Assembly (NCBI RefSeq): GCF_002105535.1
Contig: NZ_CP015848.1
Coordinates: 4,230,985-4,294,984 of the forward strand
Source of the DNA: Magnetospirillum sp. ME-1
GTDB lineage: Bacteria; Pseudomonadota; Alphaproteobacteria; Rhodospirillales; Magnetospirillaceae
DNA length: 64,000 bases
Reading direction: 5' to 3'
Each line of letters starts with the position of its first letter. Positions within the stretch are counted from its first letter, which is position 1. Positions 41,816 through 50,609 of the stretch are shown here, piece after piece. A model generated the notes under the pieces. That model was not told the origin of the DNA. It saw nothing but the letters and a program-made list of their open reading frames with translations, and did not search any database. Made by a program: the position numbers and the translations under genes.

Positions 41816-42748
41816 ATGACAACGTTGCTGTTCACGCACCCAGTCTGTCTGCAGCATGACACGGGCGATTATCACCCCGAATGCGCAGACCGTATCAAGG
41901 CCGTCCTCGCCGCTCTGGAGAGCGAAGAGTTCATGATGCTGCTGCGCGACGAAGCGCCGCACGCCACCATGGAGCAGCTGATGCGGGCCCACCCGCTCAG
42001 CCATATCGACTATGTGCTGGATTCGGTGCCCAACAGCGATGGCCACCACCACCTGGACCCCGACACCATCCTGTCGCGCTATTCGGGCGAGGCCGCGCTG
42101 CGTTCGGCAGGCGCCGGCATCGCGGCGGTGGACGCCGTGGCCAGCGGCCAGGTGCGCAACTGCTTCTGCGCCACGCGGCCGCCCGGTCACCATGCCGAGC
42201 GCGACAACGCCATGGGCTTCTGCTTCTTCAACAACGCCGCCATCGCGGCCCTGCACGCCCGCGACGCCCACGGCTACAAGCGGGTGGCCGTCGTCGACAT
42301 CGACGTCCACCACGGCAACGGCACCCAGCACATCCTGTGGGACGAGCCCGGCATGCTTTATGCCTCCACCCACCAGGAGCACGCCTATCCCAATACCGGT
42401 CTGGCCGACGAGACCGGCGGCGAGGGCATCATGGTCAACGTGCCGCTGCCGGCGGGCACCGGCTCAGACGACTACCGCATGGCCTTCACCGATATCCTGC
42501 TGCCCCGTCTGCGGGAATTCGCCCCCGATTTCCTGATCATCTCGGCCGGGTTCGACGCCCATGCCGCCGACCCCCTGGCCCATCTGCGGCTGACCACCGC
42601 CGATTTCGGCTGGGTCACCCGGCAATTGCTGCAGGTGGCGGAGGAAACGGCGGGCAACCGGGTGGTCTCGCTGCTGGAAGGCGGCTACGACCTGCGCGCC
42701 CTGGCGGCCAGCGCCCGCGAGCATGTGCGGGCGCTGATGGGGCTCTAG
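41816..42748 (+). CDS. Histone-deacetylase-superfamily amidohydrolase
   Basis: A 310-residue class II HDAC-like zinc enzyme. The catalytic His pair is in RPPGHHAERDNAMGFCFFNN, the zinc site in VVDIDVHHGNGTQ, the second zinc Asp in ISAGFDAHAADPLAHL, and a LLEGGYDL loop ends the pocket. Bacterial members deacetylate polyamines or small acyl-amides; some act on acetoin-utilisation targets. The bacterial substrate here is unknown. It is divergent from tlyA and six bases ahead of the next gene. Confidence 0.93.
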   Translation: MTTLLFTHPVCLQHDTGDYHPECADRIKAVLAALESEEFMMLLRDEAPHATMEQLMRAHPLSHIDYVLDSVPNSDGHHHLDPDTILSRYSGEAALRSAGAGIAAVDAVASGQVRNCFCATRPPGHHAERDNAMGFCFFNNAAIAALHARDAHGYKRVAVVDIDVHHGNGTQHILWDEPGMLYASTHQEHAYPNTGLADETGGEGIMVNVPLPAGTGSDDYRMAFTDILLPRLREFAPDFLIISAGFDAHAADPLAHLRLTTADFGWVTRQLLQVAEETAGNRVVSLLEGGYDLRALAASAREHVRALMGL

Positions 42749-42754
42749 GCGTCC

Positions 42755-44020
42755 ATGGCGAACATCCGCTATGTCACCGGCGTCAACGCCGAGTACTTCT
42801 TCATCCTTTTTCCGCTGTTCGCCTCGCTGCGGCGCTTCGCACCCGGCATTCGCGTCGAAGTCTGCGATTTCGGCCTGAGCGAGAAGCAACGGATATTCCT
42901 CGATCGCAAGGGCCTGCTGATCAGGGCGCCGGCCGACCTGGCCGGGGCGCATCCCTGGCGCTGCAAGGCGGCATTGGGGCGCTACCTCGAGGATCGGCCG
43001 TGGGACGTGGCGTTCTGGCTGGATGCCGACATGATGGCGGCGGCCCCTTGCGGTTCCCAATTGACCGCCATCGCCGAGCGCCTGCTGGCCGAAGGCCGGC
43101 CCTTGGCGGTGTGCCGCGATTCGACGACATACGCAGACCTGCTGCGGGTCGTCCCCGCGCCCCATTTCGAGAAACTGGCGAAGGCGCGCGGCATCGACGC
43201 CGGCACGCCCTACCTCAATTCGGGCTTCTTCGCCTGCGCCTCGCGGGAGTATTTCACCGACTGGGACCGGCAGTGCCGGGACATGCCCGACGAGAATCTG
43301 TTCGAGCAGAACGCCTTCAATCTGGTGGCGCACCCGGCCGGCTATTTGGCGCTCCATATGTGGGAATGGAACCTGTGCGCCTCATTCCTGTCGTCGGCCC
43401 GCGTCGGCCAGACCGACGAGGGAATGCCGCTCATAACCCACCCCGAAGGCGGCGTTCGCATCCTGCACGCCACATCCCACCGTCCCGAGGACGTCGTCAA
43501 GCAGGTCGTGACCCTTTCGGCCGGCGGCTTCGTCTTCGAAGCGACCATCAAGCTGCTTCGCCATCCCTCGTTATTGCAGTGGCAAATGTCCCTGCTGCGC
43601 GATGGGCTGGAGGCGGATGCGGCCCTGCTGGGCGAGGTCGGATTGGGACGCCCCGACGATGGCGGCGATGCCGACGATGCCGAGGCCAAGGCGCGTTTCC
43701 AGCAGGGCGGCGAAATGTTCCTGCTGAACCGCTTCGCCGAGGCGGCCGACGCCTTCCGCGACGTGCTGCGCCTCAAGCCCGGCCACCCCCGCAGCCTGTT
43801 CAACCTGGCCATGGCGGAGGCTGAACTGGGACGGCTGGCCGAAGCCCCGCCCTTGCTGCGCCAGGCCATCCAGTCCGATCCGCAATACCGCGAGGCCTAC
43901 ATCTACCTGGGGATGATGCTGCGGCGTCTGGGCGAGCATGCCGCCGCAGACGAGATATTGGCCCGGGCGCTGGCCAAATGGCCCGAAGACCCCGCCTTGC
44001 GGCAAGCCATCGGACATTAG
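42755..44020 (+). CDS. Glycosyltransferase-like domain fused to TPR repeats
   Basis: A 421-residue two-part protein. Residues 1-285 look like a GT-A fold: a beta-alpha start (ANIRYVTGVNAEYFFILFPLF), a DxD metal site (D90-A-D92 in VAFWLDADMM), and the TPYLNSGFFACASREYF strand common in GT8-like enzymes. An acidic linker (about 292-305) leads to three TPR-like helical hairpins (about 306-415: RFQQGGEMFLLNRFAEAADA, GHPRSLFNLAMAEAELGRL, YREAYIYLGMMLRRLGEHA). The TPR part probably docks a partner or the acceptor protein. The pairing recalls O-GlcNAc-type protein glycosylation, but in reversed domain order. It is probably co-transcribed with the deacetylase upstream. Confidence 0.75.
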   Translation: MANIRYVTGVNAEYFFILFPLFASLRRFAPGIRVEVCDFGLSEKQRIFLDRKGLLIRAPADLAGAHPWRCKAALGRYLEDRPWDVAFWLDADMMAAAPCGSQLTAIAERLLAEGRPLAVCRDSTTYADLLRVVPAPHFEKLAKARGIDAGTPYLNSGFFACASREYFTDWDRQCRDMPDENLFEQNAFNLVAHPAGYLALHMWEWNLCASFLSSARVGQTDEGMPLITHPEGGVRILHATSHRPEDVVKQVVTLSAGGFVFEATIKLLRHPSLLQWQMSLLRDGLEADAALLGEVGLGRPDDGGDADDAEAKARFQQGGEMFLLNRFAEAADAFRDVLRLKPGHPRSLFNLAMAEAELGRLAEAPPLLRQAIQSDPQYREAYIYLGMMLRRLGEHAAADEILARALAKWPEDPALRQAIGH

Positions 44021-44160
44021 GGCAAGACCAAAAATTTCGTCGGATGGCCGCAGGTTTTTTCAAATGGTGCGCAGTGGCGCTTGCCTTCGGGAACCGCCGC
44101 CCGTAAACTTCCGCGCTTCGTTGGAAGACCCGATACCGGTTGCTTAAGTCAAGAGTTCCC

Positions 44161-44406
44161 ATGGCAGACATCCCCACCGACATCGCCGCCATGAGTTTCG
44201 AGGAGGCCCTGGCCGAACTGGACCTCATCGTGCGCCGGCTGGAGGAAGGCAAGGGCCGCCTTGATGATTCCATTGTCGCCTACGAGCGCGGCGCGCTGCT
44301 GAAGAAGCATTGCGAGGCCAAGCTGGAAGAGGCGCGAACCAAGGTCGAGCGGATCGTATCGGGTCCCGATGGCAGCCTGGCCCTTGAGGCCGCAAATAAC
44401 GTGTGA
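44161..44406 (+). CDS. xseB: Exodeoxyribonuclease VII small subunit
   Basis: An 81-residue XseB, the helical-hairpin subunit that decorates the XseA nuclease. MSFEEALAELDLIVRRLEEGKGRLDDSIVAYERG is its standard core, with LKKHCEAKLEEARTKVERI as the second helix. It starts a run with ispA and dxs, the usual alphaproteobacterial order. The xseA gene is not in the window. Confidence 0.95.
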   Translation: MADIPTDIAAMSFEEALAELDLIVRRLEEGKGRLDDSIVAYERGALLKKHCEAKLEEARTKVERIVSGPDGSLALEAANNV

Positions 44407-44443
44407 TCCTTGAAAGTCGAGTAAAGCATTGACTGATTCTCCC

Positions 44444-45334
44444 ATGTCTTCGCGCCTCACCGAGGCTCTGACCGTCGTCAGCCAGGCCGTCAATTCCGAG
44501 TTGGACCGCCTGCTGCCGGTTTCCGATGCCCCCGATTCCCGGGTCCACGAGGCCATGCGCTATGCCTCCCTGGATGGCGGCAAGCGGTTGCGCCCCTTCC
44601 TGGTGATGCAGTCGGCCAGCCTGTTCAACGTGGCGGAAAGCTCGGCGATCCGCGTCGCCTGCGCCATCGAGATGATCCACTGCTATTCGCTGGTCCACGA
44701 CGACCTGCCCTGCATGGACGACGACGACCTGCGCCGCGGCCGTCCCACCTGCCACAAGGCGTTCGACGAGGCCACCGCGCTGTTGGCCGGCGACGCCCTG
44801 CTGACCAAGGCGTTCGAGGTTCTGGTCAATCCCGCCACCCACGCCGATCCGTCGGTGCGCTGCGAACTGGTGGCCGATCTGGCCCACGCCTCGGGCGGCC
44901 AGGGCATGGTCGGCGGCCAGATGATCGACCTGCAGGCCCACACCCTGGACCTGGACGTGGCGGGCATCACCCGCCTGCAACAGCTGAAGACCGGCCGCCT
45001 GTTCTCGTTTTCGTGCGAGGCCGGCGCCGTTCTGGGCAAGGCCCATGGCGAGCTGCGCCTGGCACTTCGCAATTACGCCCACGACCTGGGCCTGGCCTTC
45101 CAGATCGCCGACGACATCCTGGATGTGGAAGGCGACGTGGCCGAGGTGGGCAAGCGCCTCAACAAGGACGCCGATGCCGGCAAGGCGACCTTCGTGTCGC
45201 TGCTGGGCCTCGAGCGCGCCAAATCCCAGGCGGACATGCTGGCCGAACAGGCCTGCCGCCATCTCGATCCCTTCGGCGAGAAGGCCGATCTGATGCGGGA
45301 CGTCGCCCGCTTCGTCGTTCGCCGCCGTTCGTGA
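44444..45334 (+). CDS. ispA: Farnesyl diphosphate synthase (polyprenyl synthetase)
   Basis: A 296-residue prenyl elongase making geranyl and farnesyl diphosphate from DMAPP and IPP. The first aspartate-rich motif is HDDLPCMDDDDLRRGRP, the second FQIADDILDVEGD, with GGKRLRPFL near the N terminus. The chain-length region fits short-chain synthases. I chose the ATG at 44444; an in-frame TTG at 44429 would add five residues. It stands between xseB and dxs, so isoprenoid supply genes are grouped. Confidence 0.95.
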   Translation: MSSRLTEALTVVSQAVNSELDRLLPVSDAPDSRVHEAMRYASLDGGKRLRPFLVMQSASLFNVAESSAIRVACAIEMIHCYSLVHDDLPCMDDDDLRRGRPTCHKAFDEATALLAGDALLTKAFEVLVNPATHADPSVRCELVADLAHASGGQGMVGGQMIDLQAHTLDLDVAGITRLQQLKTGRLFSFSCEAGAVLGKAHGELRLALRNYAHDLGLAFQIADDILDVEGDVAEVGKRLNKDADAGKATFVSLLGLERAKSQADMLAEQACRHLDPFGEKADLMRDVARFVVRRRS

Positions 45335-45346
45335 GGTCCTAAAGGT

Positions 45347-47281
45347 ATGACTCCCCCCCCCGTCCCCGGAAAGCCCAAGTCGTCCCTGCTCGACCGCGTG
45401 TCGAGCCCGGCCGACATCCGCGACTTCTCCATCGAGGAGCTGGAGCAGCTGACCCATGAGGTCCGCCAGGAAATGATTCAATCGGTGTCGTTCACCGGCG
45501 GCCATCTCGGCGCCGGCCTGGGCGTCGCCGAGTTGACCGTGGCGCTGCACCACATCTTCGATACGCCGCGTGACCGGCTGATCTGGGACGTGGGCCATCA
45601 GGCCTATCCCCACAAGATCCTGACGGGGCGCCGCGACCGCATGCGCACCATGCGCCAGGGCGGCGGACTGTCCGGCTTCACCCGCCGGTCGGAAAGCGAA
45701 TACGACCCCTTCGGCGCCGGCCACTCCTCCACCTCCATCTCGGCGGCGCTGGGCATGGCGGTGGCGCGCGACCTCAAGGGCGGCAGCAACAACGTCATCG
45801 CGGTGATCGGCGACGGCGCCATGAGCGCCGGCCAGGCCTACGAGGCCATGAACAACGCCGGCGCGGCGGGCTCGCGCCTGATCGTCATCCTCAACGACAA
45901 CGACATGTCCATCGCGCCGCCGGTGGGCGCGCTGTCGGCCCATCTGTCGCGGCTTTTGTCGTCGCCCTCCTACCACTCGCTGCGCCATCTGGTGAAGGAT
46001 CTGGCCCATCTGCTGCCGCCTCCCCTGGAGCGCGCCATGGGCCGGGCCGAGGAATACGCCCGCGGCATGGTCTCGGGCGGCGGCACCCTGTTCGAGGAGC
46101 TGGGCTTCTATTACGTCGGCCCCATCGACGGCCACAATTTCGAGCACCTGTTGCCGGTGCTGAAGAACGTCCGCGATTCCGACGAGACCCGCCCCGTCCT
46201 GCTGCACGTGGTGACCAAGAAGGGACGCGGCTATCCGCCGGCCGAGGCCGCCGCCGACAAGTATCACGGCGTGGGCCGCTTCGACGTGCTGACCGGCCAG
46301 CTGGAAAAGCCCAAGGCCAACGCGCCATCCTACACCTCGGTGTTCTCCAAGGCGCTGATCGCCGAGGCCGAGGTGGACGACCGCATCGTCGCCATCACCG
46401 CCGCCATGCCCGCCGGTACCGGTCTGGACAAGTTCGGCGACCGTTTCCCCGCGCGCACCTTCGACGTGGGCATCGCCGAGCAGCACGCCGTGACCTTCGC
46501 CGGCGGCCTGGCCACCGAGGGCTTCAAGCCGTTCTGCGCCATCTACTCCTCGTTCCTGCAGCGTGCCTACGACCAGGTGCAGCATGACGTGGTGCTGCAG
46601 AAGCTGCCCGTGCGCTTCGCCATCGACCGCGCCGGTCTGGTGGGCGCCGACGGCGCCACCCATGCCGGTTCCTACGACATGGCCTTCCTGGGCTGCCTGC
46701 CCGACATCGTCATCATGTGCCCCTCCGACGAGGCCGAACTGATGCACGCCGTCGCCACCTCGGTGGCCATCGACGATCGCCCCTCCGCCTTCCGCTATCC
46801 GCGCGGCGAGGGTGTTGGCGTCGAGCTGCCCGACCGCGGCACCGTGATGCCCATCGGCAAGGGCCGCATCGTGCGCGAAGGCAACCGCGTCGCCATCCTG
46901 TCGCTGGGCACCCGCCTGGCCGAGGTGCTGAAGGCCGCCGATGACCTGGCCGCCCGCGGCCTCGCCCCCACCGTGGTGGACGCCCGCTTCATGAAGCCGC
47001 TGGACGAGGAATTGATTCTGCGCATGGCGCGCGAGCACGAGGTGCTGATCACCGTCGAGGAAGGCTCGGTCGGCGGCTTCGCCAGCCATGTGCTGCATCT
47101 GCTGGCGGCCAAGGGCGCCCTGGACCGCGGCCTCAAGGTCCGCCCCCTGGCCCTGCCCGATGTCTTCGTCGAGCACGACACCCCGACCATCCAGTACGAA
47201 AAGATCGGCCTCAATGCCTCGGGCATCGTGGCAACCGTGCTGGCCACCCTGGGAGAAACCCGGGAAGCCGTCAGCGCCTGA
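45347..47281 (+). CDS. dxs: 1-Deoxy-D-xylulose-5-phosphate synthase
   Basis: A 644-residue thiamine-diphosphate enzyme that joins pyruvate and glyceraldehyde-3-phosphate, the first step of the MEP isoprenoid route. The TPP/Mg site is [20 protein letters not shown] (about 149-168), the transketolase central domain has [18 protein letters not shown], and the PYR/C-terminal halves end [14 protein letters not shown]. It begins 12 bases after the ispA stop. A strong terminator follows, which closes the xseB-ispA-dxs unit. Confidence 0.98.
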   Translation: MTPPPVPGKPKSSLLDRVSSPADIRDFSIEELEQLTHEVRQEMIQSVSFTGGHLGAGLGVAELTVALHHIFDTPRDRLIWDVGHQAYPHKILTGRRDRMRTMRQGGGLSGFTRRSESEYDPFGAGHSSTSISAALGMAVARDLKGGSNNVIAVIGDGAMSAGQAYEAMNNAGAAGSRLIVILNDNDMSIAPPVGALSAHLSRLLSSPSYHSLRHLVKDLAHLLPPPLERAMGRAEEYARGMVSGGGTLFEELGFYYVGPIDGHNFEHLLPVLKNVRDSDETRPVLLHVVTKKGRGYPPAEAAADKYHGVGRFDVLTGQLEKPKANAPSYTSVFSKALIAEAEVDDRIVAITAAMPAGTGLDKFGDRFPARTFDVGIAEQHAVTFAGGLATEGFKPFCAIYSSFLQRAYDQVQHDVVLQKLPVRFAIDRAGLVGADGATHAGSYDMAFLGCLPDIVIMCPSDEAELMHAVATSVAIDDRPSAFRYPRGEGVGVELPDRGTVMPIGKGRIVREGNRVAILSLGTRLAEVLKAADDLAARGLAPTVVDARFMKPLDEELILRMAREHEVLITVEEGSVGGFASHVLHLLAAKGALDRGLKVRPLALPDVFVEHDTPTIQYEKIGLNASGIVATVLATLGETREAVSA

Positions 47282-47310
47282 CAATATACACGTACTTTAC
47301 CGTAGTATAT

Positions 47311-47343
47311 CGGCGCCGCCCGTCATCGGGCGGCGCCGTTTTG
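47311..47343 (+). terminator. Terminator after dxs
   Basis: CGGCGCCGCCCG (47311-47322), loop TCAT, CGGGCGGCGCCG (47327-47338), then TTTTG. It is a perfect 12-bp stem with a T-run. Confidence 0.9.
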
Positions 47344-47351
47344 TATATGGA

Positions 47352-47379
47352 TTGAATTGGCGTGAATCAGTGATATTAT
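47352..47379 (+). promoter_or_regulatory. Candidate promoter of the ArsR-family gene
   Basis: TTGAAT (47352-47357), 16-base spacer, TATTAT (47374-47379), about 34 bases before the ATG. The -10 region is embedded in an AT-rich tract (ATATTATATAT), the type of sequence ArsR regulators bind, so autorepression is plausible. Confidence 0.45.
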
Positions 47380-47412
47380 ATATGTGACATTCGAGTTTTG
47401 AGGAACGTGGTC

Positions 47413-47730
47413 ATGGAACTGGAAAAACTTCAGGAAAGCGCCCGCCGGGCCAGCGCCTTGCTGAAGGCCATGAGCAACGAGCACCGCCTGATGATCCTCT
47501 GCCAGCTGCTTCCCGGTGAAAAGTCGGTGGGCGAACTGGAACGCATCATCGGCCTGTCCCAGTCGGCGCTGTCCCAGCATCTGGCCCGCCTGCGCCGCGA
47601 TTCCCTGGTGACCACGCGCCGCCAGGCCCAGACCATCTTCTATTCCCTGGCCGGTATCGAAGCCCGCGCGGTGATCGACACCCTGTACGGACTGTATTGC
47701 AAGCCCGAGGGAACCGGCTGCGCCGGTTGA
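47413..47730 (+). CDS. ArsR-family regulator, BigR/SqrR-like
   Basis: A 105-residue winged-helix repressor. The HTH is SVGELERIIGLSQSALSQHLARLR, and the wing is DSLVTTRRQAQTIFYSLAG. Two cysteines, C30 (LMILCQLL) and C96 (LYGLYCKP), match the positions used by BigR and SqrR to form a di- or tetrasulfide in response to sulfide; a third, C103, is extra. That suggests a reactive-sulfur sensor and not a metal sensor, since the CxC metal motif of ArsR/SmtB is absent. The ATG at 47413 is preferred over an in-frame TTG at 47398. It ends convergent to a metallo-beta-lactamase gene, whereas BigR genes are usually next to a sulfur dioxygenase. Confidence 0.82.
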   Translation: MELEKLQESARRASALLKAMSNEHRLMILCQLLPGEKSVGELERIIGLSQSALSQHLARLRRDSLVTTRRQAQTIFYSLAGIEARAVIDTLYGLYCKPEGTGCAG

Positions 47731-47740
47731 CGCGGCGGGC

Positions 47741-48769
47741 TCAGGCCCGCCGGTAGCGCCAGATTCCGTCCCCTTCCAATGTCCGCACCACGCTGCCCAG
47801 CTTCATCAGATGATGAAGGTGAGCCAAGGTTTCGCCCGTGGCGAAGCCCAGCTGATGGGCGTCCAGCGGCCGGGTGAACAGCGCGCGGAGCACCTGCACC
47901 GCCGTGGCGGGGTCGACACAGGCGGACAGGGTCTTGTCCAGCCGCTCGGCATGATGGGCCTTGAGGTCGTCGATGCGGGTGTGCAGCCCCTGGAACGGCA
48001 GGCCGTGGGAGGGCAGCACCAGGGTCTCGGCGGGAAGCTGGCGCAGCCGGTCCAGGGCGTCGAGGAACAGGGAAAGCGGCTCGGATTCCGGCTGCTGCGG
48101 CCATACGCCGACGATGGGCGAGATGCGCGGCAGCACCTGGTCGCCGGAAATCAGCAGCCCGGCCTCCTGGCAATACAGGCAGGCATGCTCGGGCGAATGC
48201 CCGCCGCCCTCGATCACCCGCCAGGTCCGGCCGCCGATGGTCATCTCGTCGCCGTGGCGGATGCCGATGACGCGGACCGGCATGATGTCGATGCGCGAGC
48301 GGTAGGTATTGCGCCGCTCCTTCACCCCTTCCAGCTGCTCGGCATCCAGGCCGATGCGGGTGTAGTAGCGCAGCTGGTTGGCGACGAATTCGGGCGTGTC
48401 CTCCAGCCACAGCATGCGGCCGAACAGCCATTCGCGCATCATGGCGGTGAGATCCACATCCAGCCTGTCGCACAGCCAGCCGGCCAGCCCCATATGGTCG
48501 GGATGGAAATGGGTGGCGACCAGCCGGTTGACCCGCTTGCCCGCCAGCGGACCGGCGAAGATCTCCTCCCACAAGGCCCTGGTGACGTCGTTGCCCAGTC
48601 CGGTATCCACCAGCACCACGCCCTCGCCATCGTCCAGGACCCACAGGTTGATGTGATCCAGGGCGAAAGGCAGCGGCATGCGGATCCACCGCACCCCCGG
48701 CGCCACCTCCAGCAATTGCGCGGGATTCGGGGGGGCGCTAAAGGGGTGGATCAAGGTCGAACGGCTCAC
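47741..48769 (-). CDS. Metallo-beta-lactamase-fold hydrolase
   Basis: A 342-residue MBL-fold protein. The metal motif is THFHPDHMGLAGW (HxHxDH), with the third His site in IEGGGHSPEHACLYC and Asp in LLISGDQVLPRISP. A helical C-terminal extension (about 260-342) resembles the LACTB2/hydroxyacylglutathione-type group. The GTG at 48769 has GGGAGAG seven bases upstream; an ATG at 48826 would add 19 residues. It faces the ArsR gene; a thiol-ester or persulfide substrate would fit but is not shown. Confidence 0.85.
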   Translation of the reverse strand: MSRSTLIHPFSAPPNPAQLLEVAPGVRWIRMPLPFALDHINLWVLDDGEGVVLVDTGLGNDVTRALWEEIFAGPLAGKRVNRLVATHFHPDHMGLAGWLCDRLDVDLTAMMREWLFGRMLWLEDTPEFVANQLRYYTRIGLDAEQLEGVKERRNTYRSRIDIMPVRVIGIRHGDEMTIGGRTWRVIEGGGHSPEHACLYCQEAGLLISGDQVLPRISPIVGVWPQQPESEPLSLFLDALDRLRQLPAETLVLPSHGLPFQGLHTRIDDLKAHHAERLDKTLSACVDPATAVQVLRALFTRPLDAHQLGFATGETLAHLHHLMKLGSVVRTLEGDGIWRYRRA

Positions 48770-48931
48770 GGCAAGGCTCTCCCGATTAATTCGGTAAGTC
48801 TTTGCATATTTGGTGCGGTGCGACAAGATTCAAGCGGGAGGAACCGCCGCCTTATCCATTATCGCGATTTGTGGACTGCCCCATTCAGGTTATCCTTCGT
48901 CCACGTCCGATGAATAAGGGGAGGATCGCTG

Positions 48932-49363
48932 ATGCTCGTTTCCGAAATCCTGAACAAGAAGGGCAACAAGATCTTCAAGATCCTGCCGTCCAAGGCCATG
49001 ATCGAGGCGGTCCAGGGCATGGCCGCCTTCAAGGTGGGGGCGGTGCTGGTGGTGGACGAGAAGGACAGGACGCTGGGCATCTTCACCGAACGCGACGTCA
49101 CCCGCTGCCTGGCGGCCCACGGCGCCGCCATCCTGGAGACCCCGGTGGGCGATCACATGACCCGCGATCCGCTGACCTGCCACGCCGGTGATACCGTCGC
49201 CTCGGTGATGAGCACCATGTCGACCCATCACTTCCGCCACATGCCCGTGATGGACAACGGGCAGCTGAAGGGCATCGTCTCCATCCGCGATCTGGTTTCC
49301 AACAGCCTGGAGCGGGCCGAGTTCGAGGCCGAGGCGTTGCGGACCTACGTCACCGCCGGCTAA
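48932..49363 (+). CDS. Two-CBS-domain protein
   Basis: A 143-residue protein consisting of a CBS pair (about 8-60 and 72-128), recognisable by VGAVLVVDEKDRTLGIFTERDV and HMPVMDNGQLKGIVSIRDLV. Such stand-alone pairs bind adenine nucleotides and act as energy or redox sensors for other proteins. GGGGAGG precedes the ATG. It ends at a shared terminator with purC, and no partner enzyme is adjacent. Confidence 0.92.
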   Translation: MLVSEILNKKGNKIFKILPSKAMIEAVQGMAAFKVGAVLVVDEKDRTLGIFTERDVTRCLAAHGAAILETPVGDHMTRDPLTCHAGDTVASVMSTMSTHHFRHMPVMDNGQLKGIVSIRDLVSNSLERAEFEAEALRTYVTAG

Positions 49364-49370
49364 AGCGTCT

Positions 49371-49403
49371 TCTCCCCCTCTTTCGCCATGAAAGAGGGGG
49401 AGA
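49371..49403. terminator. Bidirectional terminator between the CBS gene and purC
   Basis: TCTCCCCCTCTTTC (49371-49384) and GAAAGAGGGGGAGA (49390-49403) form a perfect 14-bp stem with a five-base loop, two bases from the convergent purC stop. Confidence 0.8.
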
Positions 49404-49405
49404 CA

Positions 49406-50383
49406 TCACGCGAAGTACCGGGCCAGGTTGCGGCGGATGCGCTCCTTGACCGATTCGGACGCCGAGGGCGCCTCGAAGGCCTGGCCGGTGACCGCCTCGA
49501 ACAGGGCGATGTACTTGGCCGAGAATTCCACCAGGGTATCGTCGGGAATGGCCGGAATGGGGTCGTGATAGGGATCGCAGCGCCCGGCGATCCAGATGCG
49601 CAGGAATTCCTTGTCCAGGCTTTCCGGCTCCTCGCCCCTGGCGTGACGCGCCGCATAGCTGTCGGCCTTCCAGTAACGGCTGGAATCGGGGGTGAGGATC
49701 TCGTCGGCCAGCGTGATGCGCCCTTGCCCATCCACACCGAACTCGAACTTGGTGTCCACCAGGATCAGGCCGTTCTTCGCCGCGATCTCGCGTCCACGGG
49801 CAAAGATGGCCAGGGACAGGCGCGCCAGCTCGTCCCACTGACCTTGAGTGAGCAACCCGCGCGCCACCACCTCCTGCGGCGAGACCGGGGCGTCGTGTCC
49901 GCCCACCTCGGACTTGGTGGTCGGCGTCAGAATGGTGGCGGGCAGTTTGTCGTTCTTCACCATGCCGTCGGCGAAGTCGAGGCCGTACATATTCCGCCGC
50001 CCGGCCTTGTACATGGACCAGATGGAGGTGTCGGTGGAACCGGTAAGGTAATCGCGCACCACCATCTCGATGGGCAGCATGTCGAGGCGGCGGCCCACCA
50101 CCACATTGGGATCGGGATATTCGATCACGTGGTTGGGGCAGATGTCCTTGGTGGCCTCGAACCAGAAGCGCGCCGTCTGGGTCAGCACCTGGCCCTTGAA
50201 CGGCACCGCCGCCAGCACCTGGTCGAAGGCGCTCTGGCGGTCGGTGGAGATCAGGATGCGACGCCCGTCGGGCAGGTCGTAGTTCTCGCGCACCTTGCCG
50301 CGATAGTAGTTGGGCAGTTCGGGGAACTCGGCTTCGGTAAGCACGCCGGGAATGGCGGCGCGGATCGCGGCGGCGGAGAGCAT
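49406..50383 (-). CDS. purC: SAICAR synthase
   Basis: A 325-residue phosphoribosylaminoimidazole-succinocarboxamide synthase of purine biosynthesis. The start contains [16 protein letters not shown] and [21 protein letters not shown] (about 38-58), then [16 protein letters not shown], and [13 protein letters not shown] with [12 protein letters not shown], the standard ATP-grasp-like blocks. It is the longer class of PurC seen in many alphaproteobacteria and yeast. The ATG at 50383 fits this class. It stands alone, apart from other pur genes. Confidence 0.96.
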   Translation of the reverse strand: MLSAAAIRAAIPGVLTEAEFPELPNYYRGKVRENYDLPDGRRILISTDRQSAFDQVLAAVPFKGQVLTQTARFWFEATKDICPNHVIEYPDPNVVVGRRLDMLPIEMVVRDYLTGSTDTSIWSMYKAGRRNMYGLDFADGMVKNDKLPATILTPTTKSEVGGHDAPVSPQEVVARGLLTQGQWDELARLSLAIFARGREIAAKNGLILVDTKFEFGVDGQGRITLADEILTPDSSRYWKADSYAARHARGEEPESLDKEFLRIWIAGRCDPYHDPIPAIPDDTLVEFSAKYIALFEAVTGQAFEAPSASESVKERIRRNLARYFA

Positions 50384-50477
50384 GTCCAGACATCCAAGAA
50401 AAAGGGGAACGCCTTTATGGCATTCCCGGGCGCGGCGGGCAAGGGAACCGCCCGCATCCAAACCGGACTCGAATATA

Positions 50478-50506
50478 TTGTTGTGCAGCACAACAGTTTT
50501 TATGCC
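50478..50506 (+). promoter_or_regulatory. Promoter with overlapping perfect palindrome before the second ABC operon
   Basis: TGTTGTGC-A-GCACAACA (50479-50495) is a perfect 8+8 palindrome. It overlaps TTGTTG (50478-50483), which stands 17 bases before TATGCC (50501-50506), a candidate promoter for the binding-protein gene starting at 50610. A repressor bound there would block polymerase. The cognate regulator is not in the window. Confidence 0.6.
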
Positions 50507-50609
50507 CAACAATACCCTTGACGAACGCCGAGGACTGCCTCACAGTCGTATCCATCAAAGTCGCCAAAGAGCGACCCAGGAGGCTTTCGAACGCGAAAGG
50601 GACGTCCCA

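Noticed and set aside
44225-47284. A 1019-codon open frame antisense to ispA and dxs
   Set aside because: It lies opposite two certain genes and reads as low-complexity Gly/Gln/His-rich sequence typical of reverse frames in GC-rich DNA.
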